From Siphonodentalium dalli (Eukaryota > Mollusca > Scaphopoda > Gadilida > Siphonodentaliidae): DNA of 64,000 bases. Position 1 is the first letter of the stretch, and each line of letters opens with the position of its first letter. The notes beneath the pieces are model-generated. The model made no database searches and was not told where the DNA came from. It saw only the letters and a list, made by a program, of their open reading frames with translations. Location: positions 202,080,978 to 202,144,977 of the forward strand of contig CP136066.1 in assembly GCA_032622095.1 (NCBI GenBank), read 5' to 3'. Both the position numbers and the translations under genes were made by a program. Shown in pieces: positions 37,801 to 52,800 of this stretch.

Positions 37801-40800
37801 GTTGAGATTAATAAATCCAGGCTAATTACCCAACCTGTTTTCTTCGCATTTCTGTTGCCTTTTTTTGGCTGCTATTGTATATCAGTTTTTGAATTTGTGA
37901 GAAACTGTTTCCGATTAGGAGTGCGGTACTCTAGTGTCCCAAATAGAAGAACAGACCGGAATAGTAGTACAGGGTGGACAATTGGGCAAATTTCAATAAT
38001 AGAATAGACCGGAATAGAAGTACAGGGCGGACAAATTCTTAGATATGTCTCAATATTCGAACAAGCCGATCATTGGCTATCAATATGTCAACCCTCCCTT
38101 GGTATTTGCTGGTACTTGAGTGTCCAATAACTGTAATTGAATTCAAAGTCAATGACATCCTGTTTTTTATATCTACCAGTACCAATACCAGTACATGTAT
38201 ATATATATATATATATATATGAGCATCAAGATTTAATTAACTATAAATATTTATTATAACCAATCACGTTCATGAAAGTTGCTTGCTGATGGTAGGGGTG
38301 GGGTCTACCTATGAAATTTCCTATTGCACCCACATCTTTTACCCTTTCATGGCTCCCAATTGTTCGACTGGCCCGTGCCCATCTGGATGAAATTTTAGTT
38401 GGGGAAATTTCGCGGGGAAATGTGCGTGCCCATATGACGTCGCTTTGGATACAACTTATGATGTCACCTAATAGTTTATGTGAACGTGAACATGCTTTTA
38501 CTAATTTATTAAACTAAAGAATAGTTTATTTAGTGATATGACAAACATTTTAGACATTTACGAGATAAGTCATGTTGTTTTCGCGATGTGGCTAACTAAA
38601 TGTGCAGTTTTAAATAATTTCCGTCATTTTCCAAATGGCATAGCAACCCGAGTCAGGTCGGCAATATTTAGGATTTAAGTAATGATTATTGTTTAAAGTA
38701 TAAACCATGTAATGTCTTCATGCAATGAATACTGTTTTGTTGGCTATATGAAAAGTAATATTTTGTAGTTTTAATTTAATTGTAATGACGTTTCCAATAT
38801 GGCGGCGCCTCAAAATCAAGATGGCGGTGCCTTAAATTCAAGATGGCGGTGCCCATGTTGAAAAACGAACTCAGTATAAGGACGATTCAGCGCATGTGTT
38901 GCTATGCCATGCTATGCATGCTGTGCCCAGCTGGTCGTCTTTAAAAAAACCTCCGTGCACTGCTTTCTCTTCGTTTTTGCTTTCTTTCAGATTCTAGACA
39001 AAAGTTTGCCAAGTGACACTGAAAATAAACTAGTCCCGATGCTTGGTGAATCCCACATGGTGAGTGGTATGTTCTGTCACCTACATCTGCTTTACATTCT
39101 ATAAGTCATTGTTGAGAGTTGTACATGATGGTCTCAATATTAATCCTTTCATGATGGGAGCTGTGCTGGGGCAGCATTAAAGATCCTGTGCCAGTGCATT
39201 CTCTTATATATGCAAGTCTCCCATAGGGGGTAAATGGAGTGCACCCTAGAGACAATAAATTTTGGCGCACTTCACCAATAAAAAGTTAAATTCTAAAAAT
39301 TTCTGACTGGCAAGAGAATTCACCCTTCCATGACTGGAGCATCCTGAAATTGTGCAAAAACCCTGTGCCAATGCATTCTCTTATATATGTGAGTCACCCA
39401 TAGGGAGCCTCACATATAAAAGAGAATCCATTGGCCTAACAATATTTACCATGACCTTGTAAGCCAGTGCATTCTCTTATATATGTGAGGCTCCCTATGG
39501 GAGACTCGCATATATATGAGAAAGCACTGGCACAGGATCATTAATGCCGCACCAGCGCAGCTCCCATCATGAAAAGGTTAACCTAACTGTAAAAGTCTTT
39601 ATCATCATTTGGACAGCAAAATAAACACGTCTGATGATTTATTTCAAGCCTACCAACCGACCCTATTTTTTTTCGGCTTGTAACCCAAACCAGACATTTT
39701 ATTTTTTTTGGCCTAAGGGTCACACTGTATTCTATTTTTATATATATGAAAATCACCAAAAATGTTGCGGGGTAGGGGTAAAAAGTCACCTCATGGTGCC
39801 GAATTTATAGCAATTTGTAAATAAAATTTAGCGAAGATATTCAAACACCAATTTTCAATTTCATTACACACATGCTTTACTGAATCTTCTAACATGCTGT
39901 ATGTTTCCTTATTTCTTTGTGAATTGCATGATTTATTAAAATTTGTATATTTATTTTTGTCCAAATGTGTCTGCTTCATAAAAAATCACCTGCGTAATTG
40001 TTTCAGTTCCGGTTTCAAGTTAATGTGAACACCTCATTTACTCTATTTTCAGGATATCCTGCTTGATCTGCTGATTTATCCAGAAGGTCCGAGAATCCGA
40101 GACAAATTGAGCCACGGTGAAACGCCCTTGCCCCAGTTTCCGAGGTCTCTTGCCACAGCTGTTATCTGTCTTATAATTTCTGTATCATGTAGTGTTTGTG
40201 AAAGTCCACAGGTAAGGGTTATTCTCTTCAATCATTGCTTTGATTAACCCCTTCATGACTGGAGCTTCCTGAAAATTTGCGAAAACACTGCGTCAATGCA
40301 TTCTGTACATGATACTCAAGTGATCATACGGCCATATTTCATTGAACAACATGTTGATAAATAACATGTTTTGTGAAATTTTATATATGCGAGTCTGGCA
40401 TATATAAGAGATTAATTTTGCCTAACAATATTTATCTTGACCTTGTAAGCCAGTGCATTCTCTTATATATGCGAGGCTCTCTATGGAAGACTCGCATATA
40501 TAAGAGAGTGCACTGGCACAGAATCTTTAATGCTGCACCAGCACAGCTCCAGTCATGAACCTCATGAAAGGGTTAAGAAGTAGCTTTCAGATGAATCCGT
40601 TGCATTGGTACGTACATTGCGTCGAAATGATCCGTTGTCTGCGTCAAATCATTCACACAGATGCGTACATTGCGTTATAACACAGATTCTTATTAATAAT
40701 TGCAGCTAAATAAGTTTGATATTGGAATAAATGCAATATTACAAATCAATCTATCTGTAATAAATTAATTCTATGATAATGTCAACCCAGGCCAGGGTTG

Positions 40801-43800
40801 GCGTTGGACCCAAATTTTCTCTTGCCAAAACTTTTGCCAAATGAGATTTTTTTTGGCCAAATTTAAAAATGATTTGCCAAATTTATTTGAGGGTATATAA
40901 TTTGGGAAATTGAAGAATGTTCTAATCTTTCTATTGTTATATAATGTAAAACCTAACCACATACACAGGTAAAATGAGCTAGTGAAGCAAGCTAGTATTA
41001 TTAATATATATCAAAGTAACAATAAATATCTAAGTGACACCAGAAATTACATTTAATGTTGCTAAGACAGTTATCAAATTTAAAGTATCTGTCATCACAG
41101 CAGACCTAATATTTCACCCTGTGTCTCAGTTGTCAATAAAGCCGAACCACCAATTAATCCCTCGCTCGACTGATTAACCTATAGTCTTATAATCGCTGGT
41201 CACAACACCCGGATATCATATATACGCGGTGTACAGTGTCGACAGCAATGTCCATACAAAGGGGATTAACTGTAAAAACTATTTTATAATTACATTTTGC
41301 GGTTGATTAACAGTTTGATGGCAGTTTGATATATACAGAAAGATATTACTGTTTGGTGAAAACTAAAGACTGATTGCTGGGTTGATAGATTTGTTGATCG
41401 GGTTTCATTTCGGCACGTGTAACGGATAATCCACCTTTGATGATGTTTTATGACTAGATAGTTCACATCACATAATTTAAAAACCCACTTGCCAAAAATT
41501 TTGCCAAATGAATTTTTTTTTGCCAAATGAAAATATTTCTTGCCATTGGCAAATTTGGCAAGTGGCAGCGCGAACCCTGGTCAAACCTGTCAAATCCCAA
41601 CAACTAACATTTTATGATATAATACAAATGATTTTCCTTAGCTTCGAAGACATTCGCCATCTTTTATCGATTGAAGACCAAGAAACGTCATGATGCACTC
41701 CATATGCAATACACCTTCTTTTGTATTGAAAAATAGAATATCTTTGTTGTGTGCATTAATGGATGCATCGTAATGGTCGCATCACAGCCATATATTTACA
41801 TACTAAGTGTTGTCATCACTAAATCCAGTATTCTGATTGGTCGGCGCCCACATGGCTAGTTGCAATTATTTCTCGGTGAATGCGCAACAGCTAATAACTG
41901 CAAGCTCATAACAACATCGATACGTCATTTGGGTTTGGAAAGACGAACGCGTAATGTTTTGGGCGCATTTGGATTCGCGCAGGATTGACTTAATAAATCA
42001 TCGAAACCAATTGTTCCTGTTAACTTTTGCCAACGGTGCTATGGGGTATTTTGGGCCGGTTTTGTCACGATACACTTTTCGATTTAAATACATTTACAAA
42101 AGTGCCTTTTTCGATAAATGTATATAAATATAAGGATTAACTGTCATGTGGACTGTTTTTATGGAGATGTAACCGTGAGGTTAGTGGTCATAACTTGTAT
42201 GTAAAACCCTTCGGGTTTTACACAAGTTATGACCACTTACCTCACGGTTACATCTCCATAAAAACAGTCCACATGACAGTTAATCCTTATATGAACGCCA
42301 ATTTCAAGCAACACACACAACAGTCCAAGTGTCCTTCAACATAAACCAGCAAGTGAAATCGTGACATAAACCAGCTGATGAAATCGGTTGGGATTATAGT
42401 GCTTGTTTTACGTTGAAGTCCCATTCATCATATACATCCTATATCAACTTTATGCCCTGATCCAGAGGCGGGATTTTTTGCCAGTTTTAATCTATTTTAC
42501 CTAACAAATAAATACATGATGCTATATATATCAGAAAGAGTGACATCTTATGGTCATAATGATAAATTATAATCTAAATTTCATGTTAAATTGCACATTG
42601 AATATGTCGTGCAAATACAGTAACCTCACTTTGTTTACATATTAAAGGCCCACTTAATATTCTAATGCCCAGATCACATTATTCACAACATAGTCCATGT
42701 TATATACCATTTGGAAGAGGAACCAAAAATATATATATTCCACCAGAATACGGAACAGCTGTGGCCTAGGAGTGTCCACCAAGCGATAGAGATTCTCAGA
42801 TTCACCCCAAGAGATACAGTTATTCCCCTTCCATTGAGAATAATAAAATGGTATATAATATGGAATGTGTTGTATATAATGTGATCTGGTAATTCACAAA
42901 TTAAGTGGCCCTTTAATACACACAGGCACTTTGCATTACATTACTACTTTCAGTTGATAATTCTTGTGGAGATCAAAACAAATATCATAGTTTTATGGAA
43001 TAAACAGGTATGCTATATCTTCGCCCGTGCGACTTCCCCATGAAATTTTGTGAAAACCCTATGCCAATGCATTTTCTTAAATATGCGAGTCTCCCATTGG
43101 GAACCTCACATGTATAAGAAAATACATTGGCCTAACAATATTTACCTTGACCTTGTAAGCCAGTGCAATCTCTTATATATGCGAGGCTCCATATGGGAGA
43201 CTTTATTGCTGCACCAGCTCATCTCCCATCATGAAGCTCAAACTTGTGTTGTTCTGTTTATTTCTAGTGTTGTTGGGCAAATGTTGTATCTTGATGTAGT
43301 TTCTTGATATTCCATCAGGTACCAGAGGCAGATGAACTTCGTGATGTTCTAAGCTTCTGCAAGAAATACGAATCCATGTTTCATCCAATTTCTATATTGA
43401 AGTCCAAGGTAATAACTACTATTGTCTATATACAAGATGCAAGGACATGATATACAAGCCTGGCTATAGTGTGTCTCACATTTTCAGAATGAGGTCCCCA
43501 GAGGGTGAATTTAGTGACGCTATCCTGCACAGTGCAGGCTGGCATTACCAAATTCACCCTCTGGGAACCTCATTCAGCTCAGGCCTGAACTGCTATGGGA
43601 GACCTAGGTTCAGATTGTAGTTCCCCAGTCAAAGTTTATGATGTTCACCCATTAAGTCACCTCGATTAAGCAATTTATCTTGGCAAATTAGGGGATATAG
43701 AAACTGAACTGAAAGGAAAAATTAACTAAAAACAATGTTAATTTGAGACTATAGATACTTCCCAGAAGATGAGGCCTAAGCAGAATGAGGTCCCCAGAGG

Positions 43801-46800
43801 GTGAATTTGGTGATGCTAGCCCACTGTGCCAGTTAGCGCCACTAAATTCACCGTCTGGGGACCTTATTCTGCAAATTACAGAATGACTATATGCAGGCTT
43901 GATGATATTTACTTGTTATTGCTGCTTCGTCTCACATCTTGTTGAAGAGGTCAGGTTGCTGGATCAAACGAGCTGCCACAGGTGTCGAGTTTGATCCAGC
44001 GATCTGACCTCTTCAACGAGACGTGATGTGAAGTAAAGCCCAGATCAATTTACTGCAGCGATAACAGGTTTATTATATGACATGCTTTTTATTTAAAAAG
44101 CACAATTTAATTCTGTCATTAATTATGAAACCACATTTAGGCCACTAGCTAGTAACAAAAATAGAGAAGGAACTGTTTTTGTATAGTAAATAGTCCGGCT
44201 TTTTATTGACATTGCACTATGCGAGATAGAGAAGGGTGGTATGACATCTGATCAAACTATAGCTTATCCGATGGTCGGGAAATGATCACTTTACTATAGT
44301 GGTATTGGGGAAAGATAAACGATAGTCATATAATAAATAGAGGATATGAAATGAGTGTTTCTCTCATATGATATTTATGAAACGAGTCTAAGAATTTTCA
44401 GTTTTCTCGAGCCTTCCGCAAGAGAAAACTGAAAATTCGTGACGAGTTTCATAAATATCATATGAGAGAAACACGAATTACATATTCTATTTATCATATG
44501 ACACCTATAAATTGATTATGATGTCCAAAACGCACACAAATCACTAAATAGCTATATGACATCGGCAGCAAAAGGTTAAATGTGACGTCACTTCATTGCA
44601 CCGGAAGCCCAATTACACCTGGTGAACTAGCAGAAATAATATGCACGCGAAGATATAGTGCGCTATTCTGTTCTCAGTTTGTGACATTATATCGTATGTT
44701 TATTAGATAAATACGAATTACATATTCTATTTATCGTATAACAATGTCCAAAACTATATATTTCAAGATTATAATTGCGAGAATTTCGGCATCGTGTTGA
44801 TTGACGCGCACGAATTTGAGCTGCATTTAGTCAGAGATGCGGCTCGGCCCCCGGCTGCCATTCAGCCAATCAGAACACACTTTTTGTCAACAAACCAATC
44901 AAATTATCGGAAGGTGATATGAATTAGTAATTGATATGAAATTGATTTATGACATAGTTTCCAACGTAAATAATGATTGAGTCATATGATAAATATATTT
45001 CTCAGTTTATCCATATTTGATTCGCACCTAAGTTCCTTACCTTAATTTTTTTTAGTATAGACCTTTATTTTCCCCAACTTCAGGGAAGTTCCAGAAATGT
45101 CAAAAGTTCCATTTGAAATTCCTTTCGGATCCAGATATTACATAATAAGTAGCCATGTAATTATTTCACTTACAATGTATTGGGATTATGCAGCTTCTCT
45201 GTCCATCCATCCATCTGTCTTGCTGACATTCTGTGGACACAGCTTTCTAGTCAATTTTTCTTTAAGATTGTCTGTCTTTTCATGGCATCAATTCCAAAAA
45301 TAACATAAAAATTTCTATGAAATACATTTTGGTGGCATGTAAACATTGTGGTTCCAATCTGGTGTAACTTACAAACATTTTTCGATATCCTCTCAAAACA
45401 TTAGATATTCTCTATATATTTAAATATTTTCATTCACTATGATGCTGAACTACAGTAATTCCCTAAATAATCGACTGCTTAACCACAGCAGAATTATGTG
45501 AAATTTTTCAGGATTTTGTCGGAAATATGGCCTGTTGCCATTCATCGGAAAGCTCTCACTGAGAGATTTCCGATGAATGGCAACAAGCCATATTTCCGAC
45601 TAAATCCTGAAAAGTGACCCATAATTCTGCTGTAATAAAGGATTTGATTATTTAGGGCATTACTGTAAGTCACCTTTGTGCTGACTTGGGACCTATCTGG
45701 TAGGGACCTGCGAATCGGGGATATTGTATCGAATCGAATCTCGATATCGAATCTCCTTCCTGATATCGACATCGAATCCAATCTCGAATCGAATCAGCTA
45801 GTGATTGACATTGTTTACCAGTATTTTATTTCAGTGTCTCATGACAAAAGACTGCAAAATTCACTAGATACTGTATAACAATGTTAATCCCCATAAACAT
45901 CCGTTGGAACTTTTTTAGGAAAATCATGACATAGGCATAGGGTTTGGGATATGTTGCATTGAATTTTTATCTGGCTGTGTCATGGCGAACATGACACCAG
46001 AAGTGACAGAAAGACACTTAAAGACAGTTTAATCAACGTATACCACAAACCCCATGGGGTGAAAGTCCCAATTGGACATGCATGGGTACACCGTTCAGCT
46101 ATACAATAGTTGTAGTCCGTTACTAATGGTAGGTATCTGTTAAACTGTTCGCACCACAATAGACCAAACACCTACAGCACATATTCACAGTAGTTGTCTT
46201 CACGGAGGGGGTCCCAGAAAACAGACACAAATTACAAGTTTTAAATGTTACTAACAAGATACAACGGATCAAAAGTTGATGCAACGCGCTCGATTTCCCG
46301 GGAAACAGAAATTAGGAAATTTCTAGGAATTATGCCGGCAGTGTCACAGATAACTGGTCGCACATAATGACGTCCATTTAAGAACGTAAGAGACCGATTG
46401 TTCAAGATTTCTGTTCATTCCAATCTATGTTTTGTCGCGCATAACGGCGGCTGACATTGAATTTTATTAATATAATCTGAATTGGATATCTAAAGTTCTA
46501 AACATAAGGTAATCAATTGCGATCATGTGTAGACAACTTATATTGTGTCGATACAGATTACGAATATATGCGGCGATTAATCACCATCACGGTTGCGAGC
46601 GAAGCACATACTTTGCATAATGCACATCTATTCTGAATAGCATACATTTAAAATTACCTACGTTGGCTAACTTGGCAACCTTGTGCTTCAATTTTTGTGA
46701 TCTCAGGTCATTTGGCATGTGTTATCTAACGCAAAAAAACGAGACTACACCAAAGTAACGCCGATTCGAAAATACCGAATCAGCCGACCAATTCGGTGTC

Positions 46801-49800
46801 GACCTCGAATCGGGTGCCCGATATCGACATCGAATCGAATCTCGAATATTTGTTCGCAGGTCCCTACTATCTGGATAAATTAAGTGACATACTTCTTTTT
46901 TCTAATATTTCAGGAATTTATAACTTACGATTTAATTCTTTGTCGTTCCAGGTGAAGAGATTAACAGACAATCATGATTTGTTGTGTCGGTCGCTAAAGT
47001 ATACTCCAGACTTCAATCAGCGGTATATTATCAAAACATATTATCTATAGAGTCTGCAAATAGTGTGTCTGTCATTTGCATAATGAGGTCCCCGAGAGTG
47101 TGAAATTTGTATTCTATCACATACAATGGGATAGCATCACCAAGTTCACCCTTATTCTACTTAGGTCTTATATTCTGGAAAGTATCTATAGTCTCAAATT
47201 AACATTGTTTTCTGTGGGATAGCATCTCTAAATTCACCCTCTGGGGACCTCATTCTGCAAATGACAGACACACTATTTGCAGGCTTGGATAGAACTACTG
47301 AACCATACAGTTTTACAGTCTGATTGTGCTCAAAATTGTTGGCTAAAAGGTTGGAAAGACTAACAAGCCTTGAAATAGTGTGTCTGTCATTGCAGAATGA
47401 GATCCCCAGAGGGTGAATTTAGTGATGCTACCCCGCATAGCGGGCTAGCATCACCAAATTCACCCTCTGGGGACCTCATTCTGTTTACACCTCAGCAGAA
47501 TGAGGTTCTCAGAGGGTGAATTTGGTGATGCTAGCCCGCTATGCGTGGTAGCATCACTAAATTCACCCTCTGGGGACCTCATTCTGCAAATGACAGACAC
47601 CCTATTTCAAGGCTTGGGTTGCACAGTTCTTGGAAATGTTTTCAAAAAACCTAAAAAAATAAACATTTCCACCGGCTTTTGAACAATCATCAAATCACAG
47701 TACACATAAAAAGTCTATAACTATAAATATAGTTTATATAGTAACTATTGTGGTGGAAATTGTAATTTGTTCACTTTTTAACACATATTTCCGCAACTGA
47801 TAACTGTTGCTATTCGAAACATGATTTGTGATGCATCATGGCAACATTCTGCATTGCATTGCAGAGAGAGAATCGTGATGCATTTAAATTACCATTCATC
47901 ATCGCAGGCCAACAATGTTTACTAATTTTTCACAATGCAAGATTTATGCTGTCACACATAAATACAACCTTATGACTTTACAATTGATTTATCACTCTTT
48001 TCATATGAAGGAATGAAAACAAAGATGATAATGAATGGTATGGAAATGATAACAAATTTGCTGATTTTATGGCAAGAATACAAACTGTGAGACAAGCAAT
48101 TCAGGACTGCAGGCCACAGGATCCATGGCTGACTGTAGATGAAAGGTAAGCTCTATAATACCTGAATCGTCATGGTGACATAATATGGCTCTCTAAAACT
48201 CTCTATATATCATGTCAGGAGAAGATTATAAGTATATGTAGTATATACCATACCTTACAAACCTTTTACATGTCAATTCATTTCTTCCAAAGTTACAGTA
48301 ATGGCCTAAATAATCGACTCCTTAACCACAGCAGAATTATGGGTAACTTTTCAGGATTTAGTCGGAAATATGGTTTGTTGCCTTTCATCGGAAAGCTCTC
48401 AGTGAGAAAAATTACCCATAATTCTGCTGTGGTTAAGGAGTTGATTATTTAGGTCATTACTGTATGGCCCCTAGAGTGTAAACTATGTCCATCCCAGTAT
48501 TTCCATCATGATAATTAGATCAGATGTGAATTATTTTTTGGTATTTTCATGAACCATAATGAGATGAAGTATACCACATGTAAATTTATCAAGTCATCGC
48601 AGACTGAATTAAGACATCTGTCGAATTAACCCTTTACCCAACAGAACGGCCCTGTGCCAATGCATTCTCTTATATATGCGAGTCGACTATAGGTCGCCTC
48701 GCATATATAAGAGAATGCATTGGCTTAACACATTAAAAATTATAAAATTGTTAAAGAAAGTAAGAAAAAATGGTAAAAAGTGTTAAAAACAGATTTTTTT
48801 TAGGCCAATATATTCTCTTATATATGCGAGGCGACCTATGGTCGACTCGCATATATAAGAGAATGCATTAGCACAGGGCATAACTGTAACCATCACAATG
48901 TGGTCGATGAGCCGGTTCCAATGATATCCATATTTGTATGGTTTTATTGAGACAGACCCAAGATAATTTAGGCTGTTGCAGCTTTATTTGGCCGTTTTTG
49001 GCCGGTTTGTTGGGTAAAGGGTTAAGCCACCTCAGAAAATGAATAAACCTCAGAGAACAGGAACATTTGTGGGGGATACTCCTGCTGAAGGATTCATTGT
49101 CGCCACATGTTGGTGTGTTGGGTACCCAGCTTTACGAAAAGGTGTTTTTGGTTACCCAGCTTGACCTTTGCTTTTTATCGGCATCATAACACAAAGAAAT
49201 GTGATAATTTCTATAGCATAAACCCACTAAGGTCAAGCTGGGTACCCAAAACAACTTCTCTTAAAACTGGGTGGGTAACTAACGCACCAAAATGTGGCAA
49301 CAATAACCCCTTCAGTGCACTTGTGATTTTTCTCAACCCTTTCTGTACTAAATACTTATTGACAAGTAGTTATCCCTTAGGAAATGTTCAGATAATAAGT
49401 TCAACAAATTACCATATGTCGCAAAATTTGTTGAAAGACATATTATGTTTTTGTTCAGGTGCATGAAACTGATAAGTTAGTACTCAGGTGCTATGCCAAC
49501 GGAGGGAATGTATCATTCTACTAACAGCACCGAAAATCTCAAGCAAATCGACCATACCACTCCAAAGAAAAAATTGTCTGAACTACGCTGAATTGAAAAA
49601 TATTTACTTCTCGAATCGGGATGCTTCTGTCGGCGATTAACTAATGAAAACGATTTTGCCATCGGCAGTCACTGCATTTAATTAATATATACGAATGACG
49701 GTGTGTGTTGTCAATTTAGATATAATATCTGTAATAATAACTACTTTGAACAAGATTATTCTCCGTTTTTTATGTGATCACCCTACCGGAGTGTTTCACA

Positions 49801-52800
49801 TCACTTTAAGATTATTCTCCGTTTATATTTGATCACCCTACCGGAGTGTTTCACATCACTTTTAGATTATTCTCCGTTTATATTTGATCACCCTACCAGA
49901 GTGTTTCACATCACTTTAAGATTATTCTCCATTTATATTTGATCACCCTACCGGAGTGTTTCACATCACTTTAAGATTATTCTCCGTTTATATTTGATCA
50001 CCCTACCAGAGTGTTTCACATCACTTTAAGATTATTCTCCGTTTATATTTGATCACCCTACCAGAGTGTTTCACATCACTTTAAGATTATTCTCCGTTTA
50101 TATTTGATCACCCTACCGGAGTGTTTCACATCACTTTAATATTATTCTCCGTTTATATTTGATCACCCTACCGGAGTGTTTCACATCACTTTAAGATTAT
50201 TCTCCGTTTATATTTGATCACCCTACCGGAGTGTTTCACATCACTTTAAGATTATTCTCCGTTTATATTTGATCACCATAGCGGAGTGTTTCACATCACT
50301 TTAAGATTATTCTCCGTTTATATTTGATCACCATAGCGGAGTGTTTCACATCACTTTAAGATTATTCTCCGTTTATATTTGATCACCATAGCGGAGTGTT
50401 TCACATCACTTTAAGATTATTCTCCGTTTATATTTGATCACCCTACCAGAGTGTTTCACATCACTTTAAGATTATTCTCCGTTTATATTTGATCACCCTA
50501 CCGAGTGTTTCACATCACTTTAAGATTATTCTCCGTTTATATTTGATCACCCTACCGGAGTGTTTCACATCACTTTAAGATTATTCTCCGTTTATATTTG
50601 ATCACCATAGCGGAGTGTTTCACATCACTTTAAGATTATTCTCCGTTTATATTTGATCACCATAGCGGAGTGTTTCACATCACTTTAAGATTATTCTCCG
50701 TTTATATTTGATCACCATAGCGGAGTGTTTCACATCACTTTAAGATTATTTTCCGTTTATATTTGATCACCATAGCGGAGTGTTTCACATCACTTTAAGA
50801 TTATTCTCCGTTTATATTTGATCACCATAGCGGAGTGTTTCACATCACTTTAAGATTATTCTCCGTTTATATTTGATCACCCTGCCGGAGTGTTTCACAT
50901 CACTTTAAGATTATTCTCTGTTTTTATTTGATCACCATACCGGAGTGTTTCACATCACTTTAAGATTATTCTCCGTTTATATTTGATCACCCTGCCGGAG
51001 TGTTTCACATCACTTTAAGATTATTCTCTGTTTTTATTTGATCACCATACCGGAGTGTTTCACATCACTTTAAGATTATTCTCCGTTTATATTTGATCAC
51101 CATACCGGAGTGTTTCACATCACTTTAAGATTATTCTCCGTTTCTATTTGATCACCATACCGGAGTGTTTCACATCACTTTAACTGTAAATATGTTTATT
51201 CCTTGCAGTCCTATCTCATCGTTGATATTAGTATTGTTTAAGTATGCAAAAATAATGGGAACTATTAAAGGAAAAGCGCCGGAAAGGCACAGACGGTTAT
51301 CTCATAAGTTTGCGCGTTTCCAGGATAGATACAGTAATGCTCTAATTAATCGACCTCTTAACCACAGCAGAATTATGGGTAACTTTTCAGGATTTAGTCG
51401 GAAATATGGCTTGTTGCCATTCATCGGAAAGCTCTCGCCGAGAGCTTTCCGATGAATGGAAACAAGCCATATTTCCGACTAAATCCTGAAAAGTTCTGAA
51501 AAGTTACCCATAATTCTGCTGTGGTTTAGAGGTCGATTAATTAGAGCATTACTGTAACTCTTGAAAAACATACGAAGACAACACGTTTCTCTACATTTAG
51601 TATAGAGATTGCTCTTGTTATATGTTAGCTTCTTATTTGTTGCAGGTTCTTTTTGGCGCTGCGCCCTTTTGGACCATCGATGGAATGTATTCTCCATAGT
51701 CACATAATAACATTATACAGATGTGGTTCAAACCAGGTTTGTTCTTAGTAAATTATTCTTCATAGTCACATAAAAGGTTCAATCATTTTGTTCCGATTTT
51801 CCATTCTTGAGTTATTCATCTTTGTTTATCAGGAAATGTTGACTTTTTGGTCCGTCCGATGTCTGTTCATGTCATAACTTCAACGGTTGCGCTCGGATCT
51901 CAATGTAATTTGGTATGGATGTTCACTACTATGAGAACATTCAATGGAAGGTTCAATAGTTTTGTTCAGATTTTCCATTCTAGAGTAATTCATGTTTGTT
52001 TATATGAAAATGATGATTTTTGGGTCCTGTCTGAGTATATAAGTCATAGGTTATAGGTTATAGGTTATAGGTATACCCATACTATGCAGTGTGCCACAAG
52101 GGGGTATGTACCGGACGACAGTCCATCTCTTGTTATGTACCTCAGGAAAACAACAGGCATCTCTGTGGACTCCTAGGCTACTTTATAGATGAGACAAGAC
52201 ACAGATGATTCTAATAACAACACAAATAGTTTTATATGATATAAAAATAGAAAAAAAGATGTGTTTTATGGATTTAATGATATTTTATCATTTTAATTTT
52301 TTGCAGGCGTATGAACAGTCACATGTTATGTCAAGGGAATCACAGATCATTGGTTTACTGCAGAAAATCGTCACTGAGCTGTATGATGGGGCGTCCCATT
52401 ATAATGATGCTGCATGTATGCGACAACATCAGCTTGAAACTCATCAACTGAGATCTCGCCAGAGAGAAAACACAAGAAGACTGATCGAAAGGTAATTATT
52501 TAAACTTTAAGTCTTATATTGAATTAAATGATTTAATGATTTTTTTGCCCCATGATGAAAGTGTACAATCGAAGCGGTAATGTAACGCAATGTGTCATAA
52601 TTGAGGGAAGCCTGTACACTTCCAGGAAATGACAGTTTGATGAGACTGCATTTGACTCAGTATGCAGGATTTCCATTAGTACGGCTCAGTGTCTGTAGGA
52701 TGGCCTCAATCCCCTCGCTGATGATTTGTGAGTCATACATGTACCTAAATTAAATCGCATTCTATCGTAGAAAATCTGGCTGTAATGAGAGTTCCATGGT

